Below, in pieces: positions 53,528-62,545 of a stretch of 64,000 nucleotides of DNA. The stretch's first letter is position 1, and every line of letters begins with the position of its first letter. The notes below the pieces were generated by a model. The model worked only from the letters and a program-made list of their open reading frames with translations. It did no database searches and was not told the origin of the DNA. The stretch is taken from the NCBI GenBank assembly GCA_964559835.1, contig CAZLJE010000001.1:219705-283704 (forward strand), given 5' to 3'. Source of the DNA: DAISJI01 sp964559835 (GTDB lineage: Bacteria; Acidobacteriota; Terriglobia; Terriglobales; Acidobacteriaceae). A program made the translations under genes and the position numbers.

Positions 53528-54352
53528 CTACACGGAAGAAAGTCTCTGGGGGGATAACCGAGTCCTGCCGGACCGCCGGAGCATAAATGCACGCGCCCAC
53601 CAGATCGCACTGAACAGAAATACCGCTGCCACAAACGCTGAACTTGCAGCCATTGCAAAGCCGCTTGTCAGGCGTGCCGCGAAGGGCAGTCCTTGAAAGT
53701 TCACTGCGTACGGCCATGCGACGATGCCGCCGAATCCAGAGGCTGCTGCGAGCATTGACAACAAAACCAGCGTCCGCAAAAAACGAGGTAATTGACCAAT
53801 GTTGGTCGCAGATGAAGGTGGCGGACTCGTTCTGTACCAACGAATGAAATACGCCGTTACGATAAGCAATCCGGCAATCGTGCTGAGATGTTGTGCGATC
53901 TTGTATGCGGGAAGCGCCGTGCCTCGGATATAGATGAGAGGAACCCTCATCATCGGCCATAACTCGACAAGCCAACCGCTATCATGCGTGAATGAGTCCC
54001 ATACCAGATGCGAGCCGATCCCAATGCACAGAGAAAACCAAAGCAGCAACTGGCGACGCAGGGGCACCCACCGAAAATCGTCTATTTGGGAAACTCGCCT
54101 GAACAACCCGGTCGGCAGAAGAGAGATCATCGGCTTCCTCAGCACGACCTGGAACACCACGAGTGCGAGAAAGGCGAGCGGCAGAGTAAATAGAAGAAGA
54201 CCAGGGAGCTTGTGTAGTGCGCGGTCCTGCCCGGTAAAGCGGACAAAATATTCGAAATCAGGCGCGATGCTGCCAATGATCAATGCCGAGACGACGAGCC
54301 GCGAGCGCGAGAAAGGCATCACAGCCGCCGGATGAGCTAACGAGAATGGCAC
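53528..54352 (-). CDS. DUF4184 membrane protein
   Basis: 274 aa. Starts MPFSLAHPAAVMPFSRSRLV and ALIIGSIAPDFEYFVRF, the family signature, followed by several helices and HLVWDSFTHDSGW. DUF4184 proteins are integral membrane proteins of unknown function; the His/Asp pattern recalls membrane-bound metal-dependent hydrolases. No link to its neighbours is clear. Confidence 0.8.
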   Translation of the reverse strand: MPFSLAHPAAVMPFSRSRLVVSALIIGSIAPDFEYFVRFTGQDRALHKLPGLLLFTLPLAFLALVVFQVVLRKPMISLLPTGLFRRVSQIDDFRWVPLRRQLLLWFSLCIGIGSHLVWDSFTHDSGWLVELWPMMRVPLIYIRGTALPAYKIAQHLSTIAGLLIVTAYFIRWYRTSPPPSSATNIGQLPRFLRTLVLLSMLAAASGFGGIVAWPYAVNFQGLPFAARLTSGFAMAASSAFVAAVFLFSAIWWARAFMLRRSGRTRLSPQRLSSV

Positions 54353-54434
54353 TGGAGCAGTTTAGCGGAAATCGGCTTGCTCAGTGAGTGCTTGCCGTGA
54401 CCCATCGCTGTCACTTCCTTTGGGGGAGAACCTG

Positions 54435-54448
54435 TCGTAAAGTCTAAT
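54435..54448 (+). promoter_or_regulatory. TCGTAAAGTCTAAT motif, copy 1
   Basis: Fourteen bases identical to a second copy at 56974-56987. This copy lies 83 bases before the UDP-GlcNAc 2-epimerase gene. It may be a shared promoter or operator; the TCTAAT end could serve as a -10 box. Confidence 0.45.
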
Positions 54449-54530
54449 TTCTATCTACTCGTAAATGATGGCCCACGCGACATGCAGACGCTCGATGTCC
54501 CTTGTCGTTAAACATATTGGTGAAATCTGA

Positions 54531-55598
54531 ATGCACATTCTTCACGTCGTCGGCGCCCGCCCGAATTTTATGAAAGCCGCGCCCGTTCTCCGCGCGATTG
54601 CGGCACTTGGCATGCAGCAAACGCTCGTACACACCGGCCAGCACTACGATGCGAAGATGTCCGACGTCTTCTTCGAGGAGTTGGGCATGCCCGCGCCGGA
54701 CGTCAACCTCGAGGTCGGGTCGGGTTCGCACGCCCAGCAGACGGCGCAGATCATGAGCAAGTTCGAGCCTGTCGTGCTGGAGCGCAAGCCGGATTTTGTA
54801 CTGGTGTACGGCGACGTCAATTCGACGGTTGCAGCGGCATTAGTCTGCGCGAAATTAATGGTCCGCGTTGCCCATGTAGAGGCGGGATTGCGTTCTCGTG
54901 ACCGTAGCATGCCGGAGGAGATCAACCGGATCATCACCGACAGGCTCTCCGACCTGCTGTTCACGCCTTCGACAGACGGAGATGCGAACCTCATTCAGGA
55001 AGGAGTCGATCGCGACCGCATTCATTTCGTCGGGAATGTCATGATCGACACGCTGATCCGCATGTTGCCGGCTGCACGCGAGAGGGTACCTGCCGGACTG
55101 CCGGAACGCTACGCCCTTGTGACATTGCATCGGCCCGCCAATGTGGATGACCTCGACTGGCTTTCGTCGACTCTTCGCACACTTGCTGATATTGGTCAGG
55201 ATATGGCAGTGCTCTTTCCTGTACATCCGCGGACGCGTCAACGGCTGGCTGACGCGAAGCTGGACCTGATGAATGGAAACCGGGTCAAACTGATGGAGCC
55301 GTTACCCTATCTCGATTTCCTGGCGCTCCAGACGCGTGCGACGGTGGTGATCACCGATTCGGGAGGCATCCAGGAGGAAACGACGTTTCTGGGAGTGCCA
55401 TGCTTGACGGTCCGGGAGAACACTGAACGCCCGGTCACGATATCGGGTGGGACGAACGTTCTTGTGGGCCGCAGTGCGGATCGAATCCGTGCAGGCGTCG
55501 CCGATGTCCTTGCAGGAAAGTGGAGAAAGGGAAGCGTCCCCGAATTGTGGGATGGGCAGGCTGCGCAACGAATCGCGGCGGTCCTGCAGCGAGCTTAA
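54531..55598 (+). CDS. wecB: UDP-GlcNAc 2-epimerase, non-hydrolysing
   Basis: 355 aa, full length. GARPNFMK near the N-terminus, HTGQHYD, VYGDVNST, HVEAGLRS, PEEINR and DSGGIQEE near the C-terminus are the standard set. It converts UDP-GlcNAc to UDP-ManNAc, or acts on the diacetamido-uronate as in WbpI. The second role would complete the pathway suggested by the genes at 20430-24628. It ends one base before the convergent deacetylase gene. Confidence 0.92.
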   Translation: MHILHVVGARPNFMKAAPVLRAIAALGMQQTLVHTGQHYDAKMSDVFFEELGMPAPDVNLEVGSGSHAQQTAQIMSKFEPVVLERKPDFVLVYGDVNSTVAAALVCAKLMVRVAHVEAGLRSRDRSMPEEINRIITDRLSDLLFTPSTDGDANLIQEGVDRDRIHFVGNVMIDTLIRMLPAARERVPAGLPERYALVTLHRPANVDDLDWLSSTLRTLADIGQDMAVLFPVHPRTRQRLADAKLDLMNGNRVKLMEPLPYLDFLALQTRATVVITDSGGIQEETTFLGVPCLTVRENTERPVTISGGTNVLVGRSADRIRAGVADVLAGKWRKGSVPELWDGQAAQRIAAVLQRA

Positions 55599-55599
55599 A

Positions 55600-56934
55600 T
55601 CAGGCGGTGCCATTCCACTGGTAAGACGGCCCCGATCCGTTCACCTGAAAGTACGCGACGCTCGCGCGCTCGCTACCTTCACCGGTAATAGCCCAGTGAT
55701 CGCGGTCCCACCAGAGCTTCATCTCCGATCTTTGACGCCACCAATCATTCACATCGCGCGGCTGCGCAAACCAGACGCCTGCGTCGGCGCGCAGCTCATT
55801 GAGATAGCCCAGCAGTTGTTCATACGCGTGACGCGCGCGCGACTCGATCAGGTAGTCAGGATGAGTAATGACGTTGATCATCCCGTGATGCGCAACGATG
55901 GCGTCCATCTGTGTGCGCCAAAGATCGATGGCGTACGTTTCGAGGACGTGAAAGAGCGAATAATCCTGTGTAGCCGTGACCGGCAATTCGAGGATGTTGC
56001 CGACGAAATACGGGAAGATCGTGCAGCAGCCACCGCGTTGCGGATCAAGATGAGCGACGTTAGGGACCGACATGTCGTACTGAAATTCCAGGCCGTCATA
56101 CCAGTCCTGGTTGCGGTATAAAGCTCCTGCGCGAAATCCCTGCGACCCGAATTTCCGGCCATACTCGTTGATCTTCTTCACGCGCTTTCGGAACTTCTCG
56201 CGGTCGCGGAATAAATGCCCGTCATGATTCAGGTCGTGGACATTGACCTCGAACCCGCGTGCATAAAATCGCTCCACGTCGGCGGTGGTGATCTCGTACC
56301 TGTGTTCGGGAACGAGTTGAAAGGATGACTTGATCCGGGCAGCATCGTCGATGTCCATCAGCGTGTCGCAGAAACGCAGGCCCGCCAATGTTTCCACATC
56401 GTGCGTCAACATCGCGCAACTGGAAAAGCCTTTCGGCCAGAACCATATGAACGGGACGTGTGGAACGCATTTGCGCTCCATGGCAGCGGCGAGGAATATC
56501 TCGAGTAACTGGTCGACGGAACGATCGACGGGCCAGCGCGGGAATGGGCGGTCATCCCACCCCCTCAATGCGAGCCTCTGCAGATGCCGCCGGACGGCGA
56601 CGCCCAGGAGGGGACGTATCAGGTAATAAGCTTCGCGGGCCACAATGGCACCGACGGTCGTGTCTGTGGACGCCTGATCATAGTGCTCGAAGCGTAACAG
56701 ATCGACCCACTCTTTGAGTCCCGCCGTACTCAACCATTTGTCGCCGGGTTCGTTCCAGAGCGGGTCATCCGAACGTGCTGCTGACAGAGCCGAGGCAAGA
56801 CGTCCGTCTAGGCGGACGGCGATCTGGGTGTCCGCGAACCATTCGGAACAACGGAAAAAATCGAGGATCGGATGCTGGTTGTGATCGCCCAATCGTGGTC
56901 TCCGGACGCAACTGCCGCAAGCAGAGCGTCCCAT
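55600..56934 (-). CDS. polysaccharide deacetylase-like protein
   Basis: 444 aa from 56934; the Arg/Cys-rich opening makes a later start possible. A NodB-like domain is suggested by MLTHDVET (in place of TFDDG) near residue 175 and NVHDLNHDGHLF (an H-rich metal site), then FRAGALYRNQDWYD. The first ~130 residues form a separate N-terminal region. Deacetylases of this kind occur in exosortase EPS loci. It is convergent with the epimerase gene (one base between stops). Confidence 0.75.
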   Translation of the reverse strand: MGRSACGSCVRRPRLGDHNQHPILDFFRCSEWFADTQIAVRLDGRLASALSAARSDDPLWNEPGDKWLSTAGLKEWVDLLRFEHYDQASTDTTVGAIVAREAYYLIRPLLGVAVRRHLQRLALRGWDDRPFPRWPVDRSVDQLLEIFLAAAMERKCVPHVPFIWFWPKGFSSCAMLTHDVETLAGLRFCDTLMDIDDAARIKSSFQLVPEHRYEITTADVERFYARGFEVNVHDLNHDGHLFRDREKFRKRVKKINEYGRKFGSQGFRAGALYRNQDWYDGLEFQYDMSVPNVAHLDPQRGGCCTIFPYFVGNILELPVTATQDYSLFHVLETYAIDLWRTQMDAIVAHHGMINVITHPDYLIESRARHAYEQLLGYLNELRADAGVWFAQPRDVNDWWRQRSEMKLWWDRDHWAITGEGSERASVAYFQVNGSGPSYQWNGTA

Positions 56935-56973
56935 TATTTCAACGGTCGCGCCCTTCCACTCTGTCGAAACGTA

Positions 56974-56987
56974 TCGTAAAGTCTAAT
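56974..56987 (+). promoter_or_regulatory. TCGTAAAGTCTAAT motif, copy 2
   Basis: Exact copy of the sequence at 54435-54448, here only 17 bases before the membrane PAS gene. If it is a promoter, the mRNA leader would be very short. Confidence 0.45.
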
Positions 56988-57003
56988 ATAACGTTCAACT
57001 CAC

Positions 57004-57723
57004 ATGAAGCTCATCCGGTCACGACCCTGGTACGGGGAAGGAAACTCGCAAACGATCGTAACGGCTGCATTTATCGCGATAGCAGTCATTGCGGTCGTTG
57101 ATTCCATCGTGGTCCCTTTTGTGGGCTTTGGGTATCTGTACCTCATCCCTCTGACCGTTGCTTCTGCGTTCCTCTCGCGCTGGCAGATCGTCGTGATTGC
57201 CGCGATCTGCACGGCCTTCGCGGAGGGTTTCGCCAAACTGCCGGAAGGTGGGGAGCGGTACCCACGCATCGTGTTCATGTTTGGGGTTTATCTGTTCGTG
57301 ACGCTCCTCGTACATGAACTGGCGGTTTATCGAAGGGCTGCATCGCGGAGGGTATCCGAATTGGAAAGAGATCTCCTGCAGATTCGCACTGCAGAGAAAG
57401 AACTTGAATTGCTCATGAATTCCAGTTCGATCGGCATAATTGGCGTCTCGTCGGCAGGGACGATCATCTGGTGTAATCGGGCAGCGCACGACATTTTCTG
57501 TGTGGATGCAGGTGGTCTGATCGGCCAACCTATCCACGAGTTCCTGCCGGTCAGATTGGGCGAGGTGACTGGCGGCCCGGTCGAATGCTCGGCAACTGCC
57601 GCTGGCGGCCAGAGGTTCTCCGCGCGCGTGTGGACATCCACGTTTGAATCTAACGGTAACGTGATGACCGCCATTACCGTTGAATCATCGGCAAGTCACC
57701 GCACCGCCTGCGAGGTGAAGTGA
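57004..57723 (+). CDS. membrane protein with PAS domain, no output domain
   Basis: 239 aa. Three or four helices occupy about residues 17-108 (TAAFIAIAVIAVVDSIVV, YLYLIPLTVASAFLS, RIVFMFGVYLFVTLLVHEL). A coiled linker (RRVSELERDLLQIRTAEKEL) leads to a PAS domain about 134-228 (LMNSSSIGIIGVSSAGTIIW). There is no histidine kinase, GGDEF or HTH domain, and the chain ends soon after PAS. It could be a shortened histidine kinase or a partner that senses a small molecule or redox state. It lies 82 bases upstream of the exosortase gene on the same strand, so control of sorting is possible but unproven. Confidence 0.75.
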   Translation: MKLIRSRPWYGEGNSQTIVTAAFIAIAVIAVVDSIVVPFVGFGYLYLIPLTVASAFLSRWQIVVIAAICTAFAEGFAKLPEGGERYPRIVFMFGVYLFVTLLVHELAVYRRAASRRVSELERDLLQIRTAEKELELLMNSSSIGIIGVSSAGTIIWCNRAAHDIFCVDAGGLIGQPIHEFLPVRLGEVTGGPVECSATAAGGQRFSARVWTSTFESNGNVMTAITVESSASHRTACEVK

Positions 57724-57740
57724 TGTGTTACAAGATCTCG

Positions 57741-57755
57741 AACGTGAATCACGTT
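57741..57755. promoter_or_regulatory. AACGTG-AAT-CACGTT palindrome before the exosortase gene
   Basis: Perfect inverted repeat with a three-base spacer, 50-65 bases upstream of the exosortase ATG. A dimeric regulator site is likely; the regulator is unknown. Confidence 0.42.
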
Positions 57756-57805
57756 TCTGAGCGGCGAATTAGTTGGTTGTGACGTTGGATTCTACGTTGT
57801 GAACC

Positions 57806-58726
57806 ATGAATACTGTTGCTACTCTCGGTCCAATGCAGTCTAGCAGGTCGAGACAAATTGCCAGATTCCTCGGCTTTGTCGCGGTGTCCTTGGTACTGGC
57901 AATAGGTCCGGGCAGACATCTGCTTCGCTTCGCGTACGAGACCGGCGACCAGTCCTACATCCTCCTCGTGCCGGTGCTGTCCGTGATGTTGATCTACAGG
58001 GACCGGGACAACGTCTTCGCGTCGATCGTCCCGGGCCGATCTAGAGCGCCGATTCTGGCGCTTGCTGGTGGGGTGTTTCTCATCGGTGTGGCATACGCGC
58101 TGCCAGCAGCGTCTGAAGTTCAAATGGCCATCACGGCCTTAGGCTTGATCGCGTTTTGGACAGGTGCGTTCCTGTATTGCTTTGGCGCGAAGAGTGGAAA
58201 AGCCGCAGCGTTTCCGCTCGCGATGCTCTTATGGATGATTCCAATTCCGGCTGTCTGCATCAATGCAGTGACGTATTTCCTGCAAGTCGGCTCGACGGAG
58301 CTCGTGGCTTTGCTCTTTCGCGCGACTGGAACACCAGTATTGCGGGACGGATTTGTATTCCATCTCTCGACGCAGAGCATCGAGGTGGCTAAGGAGTGCA
58401 GCGGGATAAGGTCGAGCTTGTGCTTGATCCTGCTGACGCTGGTCGTCGCCCACGAATCGCTTCGTCAAAACTTCCGCAGGACACTCCTTCTGGTATCGAC
58501 CATTCCCATCGTCCTGTTGAAAAACGGCGTGCGGATCGTCACACTCACGCTGCTTGCGATCCACGTGGACCCCTCTTTTCTCACCGGAAGTTTGCATCAT
58601 GATGGCGGCATCGTGTTCTTCCTTCTTGGATTAGTGATGCTAATTCCGGTTCTGGCACTGCTACGGCGCGGAGAGACGCAAAGCGACTCAATGGAGTCGG
58701 AACCCCGGGCTGCCACTGCACGTTAA
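57806..58726 (+). CDS. exosortase (transpeptidase-like sorting enzyme)
   Basis: 306 aa with about eight membrane helices. The catalytic set of the exosortase/archaeosortase family is visible: Cys198 in ECSGIRSS, Arg243 in LKNGVRIV and His265 in HHDGGIVFF. It should cleave PEP-CTERM tails (such as TPEPAS-helix-RRK) and attach the proteins to a membrane or extracellular target. The three clear substrates lie about 50 kb away near the other end of the locus. There is no fused EpsI domain and no separate EpsI gene in view. The subtype is not assigned here. Confidence 0.9.
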   Translation: MNTVATLGPMQSSRSRQIARFLGFVAVSLVLAIGPGRHLLRFAYETGDQSYILLVPVLSVMLIYRDRDNVFASIVPGRSRAPILALAGGVFLIGVAYALPAASEVQMAITALGLIAFWTGAFLYCFGAKSGKAAAFPLAMLLWMIPIPAVCINAVTYFLQVGSTELVALLFRATGTPVLRDGFVFHLSTQSIEVAKECSGIRSSLCLILLTLVVAHESLRQNFRRTLLLVSTIPIVLLKNGVRIVTLTLLAIHVDPSFLTGSLHHDGGIVFFLLGLVMLIPVLALLRRGETQSDSMESEPRAATAR

Positions 58727-58915
58727 GTCCGCCCGCTCGTTCAGCTCCTATGAGTAAGTTCTCTTGGCTGCATAGTTGTTGAGCGGTGATAAACGCCGGC
58801 GTTGTGCCAACTGCGGCTGCTGAATACGTGAGGCAGTTCGGATGAGCGGTGTAGCCATGCGATCGCACGCGAGCACGGGCGAAGAGCGTGTATGCTTTGA
58901 CGCAACAACACTCGC

Positions 58916-59944
58916 ATGCACCTGATCGACCCTCTCCGTGACCCTCGGTGGACTCAGTTCGTGGATACGCACCCCGCCGCGTGCGCCTTCCACTCCGCCG
59001 CATGGATGCAGGCGCTGTCATCTACGTACGGATACCAGCCGGCCGCGATCACGTCGTCACCTCCAGACGATGCTCTCACCGACGCGATTCCGTTCTGCCG
59101 CGTGGAGAGTTGGGCCACCGGCCGCCGTCTCGTTTCGCTTCCGTTCACCGATCACTGCGAACCCTTGGGGTTTACCGGTGAGTCGAGGACTGCTGTCACT
59201 GAGTTTCTGACCGAGCTTGCCGCCAAGGAACGCTACAAATATATCGAGCTTCGGCCGGCGTGTGTTCCTGTTGGCGACGAAAAGCATCGTTCTGCGCAGT
59301 ACGCAACCCATTGGCTGGATCTCACCGCACCTATCGAAACCATCTTCAAATCTCTCGACAAGGATTCCATCCAGCGCAAGGTTCGGCGCGCGGATCGTGA
59401 ACAGCTCGAGTATGCCGACGGCCGGTCGCCTGAAATGATCGACAGCTTCTACCGGCTCCTTATCCGGACGCGCCGTCGCCATCAACTTCCGCCCCAACCC
59501 AAAACCTGGTTTTACAAACTGGCTGAAATCATGGGAGATTCCGTCCAGTTCCGGATTGCGTCGAAGGATGGCACGGCGATTGCTGCGATTGTGACACTGA
59601 CTCACCGCAATTCCATCATTTACAAATACGGCTGTTCCGATGAGCGCTACCACGCCACCGGCAGCATGCCCTTCCTTTTCTGGCGGAGCATTGAAGAAGC
59701 GAAAACCGCGGGAATTCCTCTCATGGATTTTGGTCGCTCGGACTTGGATAACCCCGGCCTTATTCGCTTTAAGGACCAGTGGGGCACGCGCAGAACAGAA
59801 CTGACGTATTACCGTTTTCCGGCGCCGACCGCCGAAGGCGGATCATCAGGTCTCATAAGACGAGCGGCAAAGACCATCTTCGCGCGGCTTCCCGATCGCC
59901 TGCTGGAACTCGTCGGGACAAAGATTTACCGGCACATGGGCTAA
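58916..59944 (+). CDS. FemAB-type aminoacyl/acyl transferase (copy 2)
   Basis: 342 aa. Pattern of exosortase-linked FemAB/GNAT proteins: HPAACAFHSAAWMQALSSTY near the N-terminus, LDKDSIQRKVRRADREQLE mid-protein, and MDFGRSDLDNPGLIRFKDQW near the C-terminus. It resembles the protein at 32069 in plan. It probably modifies an EPS or lipid-linked sugar with an amino acid or acyl group. It has its own 189-base upstream gap, with no clear terminator between it and the exosortase gene. Confidence 0.85.
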   Translation: MHLIDPLRDPRWTQFVDTHPAACAFHSAAWMQALSSTYGYQPAAITSSPPDDALTDAIPFCRVESWATGRRLVSLPFTDHCEPLGFTGESRTAVTEFLTELAAKERYKYIELRPACVPVGDEKHRSAQYATHWLDLTAPIETIFKSLDKDSIQRKVRRADREQLEYADGRSPEMIDSFYRLLIRTRRRHQLPPQPKTWFYKLAEIMGDSVQFRIASKDGTAIAAIVTLTHRNSIIYKYGCSDERYHATGSMPFLFWRSIEEAKTAGIPLMDFGRSDLDNPGLIRFKDQWGTRRTELTYYRFPAPTAEGGSSGLIRRAAKTIFARLPDRLLELVGTKIYRHMG

Positions 59945-60054
59945 GTCTCGTATGTGGGAGCAGTGCGAGACATCCTATGGTACGCTTGAGATTCCGCTAG
60001 TTTGACCGAATTGCGAAAGGCGTATCCGCCTTAGTTACAGGGAGTTAGGGCCAG

Positions 60055-61446
60055 ATGCACATTACTGTTGTCGGTTCGGGATACGTCGGTCTCGTCGCCG
60101 CGGCTTGTTTCGCGGAGATCGGCCATCAGGTCACGTGCGTTGATAACGATGTCCGCAAAACGGAAATGCTCGGGGCCGGGCAAGTACCCATCCATGAAGA
60201 ACATCTTCCAGAGTTGCTGGCGCGTCATCATGGTACGAGCATCACGTTCTCGTCGTCTCTCGCGGATGCAGTGCGGCGATCGCAAGCCATTTTCATCGCG
60301 GTGGGGACGCCCCAGGGAGATTCGGGCTATGCCGATCTGTCGTACGTGGAATCGGTGGCACGCCAGATCTCAGGTGCGATTGACGGCTATAAGCTGATCA
60401 TCGAGAAGAGCACCGTTCCGGTATTGACCCACGACTGGATCCGGAAAACCATGCTGCTGAACGGGGCCAATCCCGAGTGGTTTGACATTGCCTCCAATCC
60501 GGAATTTCTGCGCGAAGGGACGGCCGTAGTCGATTTCCTCTATCCGGACCGGATTGTCATAGGCGTCGACAGTCAGCGTGCTGCATCCGTTCTTCGCGAA
60601 ATTTATCTGCCCCTCACGGGTGGCGCGTACCACTCGCGACCGGACCGGATTCCAGCGCCGAAAGGGGCTCGTTGTCCTTCGGCTCTGATAGAAACAAGCG
60701 CGAAGAGTGCCGAACTCATCAAACACGCATCCAATGCTTTCCTCGCGATGAAGATCTCGTTCATTAACGCGGTTGCGAATATCTGCGAATCGGTCGGCGC
60801 CGACGTTCGGCAAGTGTGCCAGGGAATCGGCACCGATGGTCGCATTGGCCAGCGATTCTTGAACCCCGGAATCGGTTACGGCGGTTCCTGCTTCCCGAAG
60901 GACCTGAGCGCCTTTGGAGCAGTGGCTAAGGAATGCGGATACGATTTCCGCCTTCTCGAAGAGGTAATCCGGATCAATGAGGTGCAGCGCGCCCGTTTCC
61001 TGCGGAAGGCAAAGAAAGCGTTGTGGACGCTGCGAGATAAGAAACTGGCTGTCCTTGGCCTCGCGTTCAAGGGGGGGACAGATGATATTCGTGAATCTCC
61101 TGCGATAGCCATCGTCAAGATGTTCCTGAATGAAGGCTCAGTCATTCGAGCGTATGACCCTGCTGCCATGGAACGCGCCAAGGATGTGCTGGGTGCGAGG
61201 GTCAGCTACTGCGCGGACGCTTATGACGCAGCGGATAAAGCAGATGCCCTGTTGATATTGACTGACTGGCAGGAATTCAAGGATTTGGACCTCGACAGAC
61301 TTCGCAGCCGACTCGCTTACCCGATCGTGCTCGACGGTCGCAACCTGTACGAGCCCCGAGTCATGGCTGAACATGGTTTTCTGTACTACAGCATCGGCAG
61401 ACCGGATGTTGAGCCTGTCATGGCGCGGGTGGTATCGGTAGCGTGA
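60055..61446 (+). CDS. UDP-glucose 6-dehydrogenase (copy 2)
   Basis: 463 aa. NAD motif GSGYVGL (7-13), KSTVPV, SNPEFLREGTA and catalytic Cys279 in GYGGSCFPKD, the canonical UDP-glucose dehydrogenase form. It oxidises UDP-glucose to UDP-glucuronate. The convergent gene at 61463 encodes UDP-glucuronate decarboxylase, so the pair makes UDP-xylose. Ribosome binding site GGGAG lies upstream; a small hairpin (AAGGCG-TATC-CGCCTT, 60017-60032) sits in the leader. Confidence 0.92.
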   Translation: MHITVVGSGYVGLVAAACFAEIGHQVTCVDNDVRKTEMLGAGQVPIHEEHLPELLARHHGTSITFSSSLADAVRRSQAIFIAVGTPQGDSGYADLSYVESVARQISGAIDGYKLIIEKSTVPVLTHDWIRKTMLLNGANPEWFDIASNPEFLREGTAVVDFLYPDRIVIGVDSQRAASVLREIYLPLTGGAYHSRPDRIPAPKGARCPSALIETSAKSAELIKHASNAFLAMKISFINAVANICESVGADVRQVCQGIGTDGRIGQRFLNPGIGYGGSCFPKDLSAFGAVAKECGYDFRLLEEVIRINEVQRARFLRKAKKALWTLRDKKLAVLGLAFKGGTDDIRESPAIAIVKMFLNEGSVIRAYDPAAMERAKDVLGARVSYCADAYDAADKADALLILTDWQEFKDLDLDRLRSRLAYPIVLDGRNLYEPRVMAEHGFLYYSIGRPDVEPVMARVVSVA

Positions 61447-61462
61447 CCTGACGCGGTTCGTG

Positions 61463-62422
61463 TCATCCGCGGACGGATGAGATCTGAGACACTTCGAGCT
61501 GGCGACGGAAATAATCCAGAGTGATTCGAAGCCCATCCGCCAGCGCAACCTTCGGTTCCCAATCCAGCAGACGCTTGGCTTTGGATATGTCGGGACGCCT
61601 CTGTTTCGGGTCGTCCTGAGGCAACGGGCGGAACTCGATCGGAATAGGGCTGCCGATGAGTTCCTTGATACGCTGGGCGAACTCGAGGATGGTGATCTCG
61701 TTGGGGTTGCCGATATTGACCGGTTCGTGTTCGTCGCTCATCATCAGGCGGTAAATGCCCTCGATCAGGTCAGAGACGTAGCAGAAGCTCCGGGTCTGCG
61801 AACCGTCACCATATACGGTGATCGGTTCACCAGTAAGGGCCTGATACACGAAATTCGGCAGCGCGCGGCCATCGTTGAGCCTCATGCGCGGGCCGTACGT
61901 ATTGAAGATGCGGACGATGTGCGTATCTAGTTTGTGCGAGCGGTGGTAGGCCATCGTCAGCGCTTCGGAAAACCGCTTGGCCTCGTCGTAGACACTGCGC
62001 GGTCCAACCGGGTTCACGCGCCCCCAGTAACTTTCACTCTGCGGGCTGACTTCCGGATCTCCGTAACACTCCGACGTAGAAGCCATCAGGAACTTTGCGC
62101 CCTTGGACTCGGCTAATCGCAGACAATTATGAGTGCCGTAGGACCCGACCATCAGCGTCTCGATCGGGAGTTGGTGGTAGTCGGGCGGACTTGCCGGCGA
62201 GGCAAAGTTCAGAACGTAGTCAACATCGCCGTCCACCTGCAGGTCGCGGCTGATGTCCTGCTCGAGGAGACGGAAATTCGGATTAACAGCCAGGTGCTCG
62301 ACATTCGACTGGGCGCCAGTGCAGAAATTGTCGACGCAGACGACTTTCCATCCTTTGTCGATCAGGTAATCGCAAAGGTGAGACCCGAGAAAACCCGCAC
62401 CGCCGGTAATGACAGCTCGCAT
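61463..62422 (-). CDS. UDP-glucuronate decarboxylase (UDP-xylose synthase)
   Basis: 319 aa extended SDR. NAD motif GGAGFLGSH (7-15), T-S-E at 116-118 (ASTSECYGDP) and Y145-x3-K149 in GPRSVYDEAKR; the segment FASPASPPDYH is diagnostic of UXS enzymes. It converts UDP-glucuronate to UDP-xylose. It uses the product of the dehydrogenase gene with which it converges (16 bases apart). Confidence 0.93.
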   Translation of the reverse strand: MRAVITGGAGFLGSHLCDYLIDKGWKVVCVDNFCTGAQSNVEHLAVNPNFRLLEQDISRDLQVDGDVDYVLNFASPASPPDYHQLPIETLMVGSYGTHNCLRLAESKGAKFLMASTSECYGDPEVSPQSESYWGRVNPVGPRSVYDEAKRFSEALTMAYHRSHKLDTHIVRIFNTYGPRMRLNDGRALPNFVYQALTGEPITVYGDGSQTRSFCYVSDLIEGIYRLMMSDEHEPVNIGNPNEITILEFAQRIKELIGSPIPIEFRPLPQDDPKQRRPDISKAKRLLDWEPKVALADGLRITLDYFRRQLEVSQISSVRG

Positions 62423-62502
62423 CAGACGTTCATCCTTTCAGGACCTACATAGTAGCAAAGCAGGATACGAGAAACTGGGAAGATCGAAGTCCGGCAAACA
62501 AA

Positions 62503-62526
62503 ACAGGCTCGCCCATGCGAGCCTGT
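62503..62526 (-). terminator. intrinsic terminator of the tail-fibre-like gene
   Basis: The stem ACAGGCTCGC/GCGAGCCTGT with a four-base loop, read on the minus strand, is followed by TTTGTTT. It lies about 20 bases past the stop at 62546 and upstream of the UDP-xylose synthase gene. Confidence 0.88.
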
Positions 62527-62545
62527 CTGCGAATCATGTTAAGCC

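Noticed and set aside
55447..56121. A 224-codon plus-strand frame across the epimerase/deacetylase junction
   Set aside because: It overlaps two recognised genes in other frames and shows no family features.
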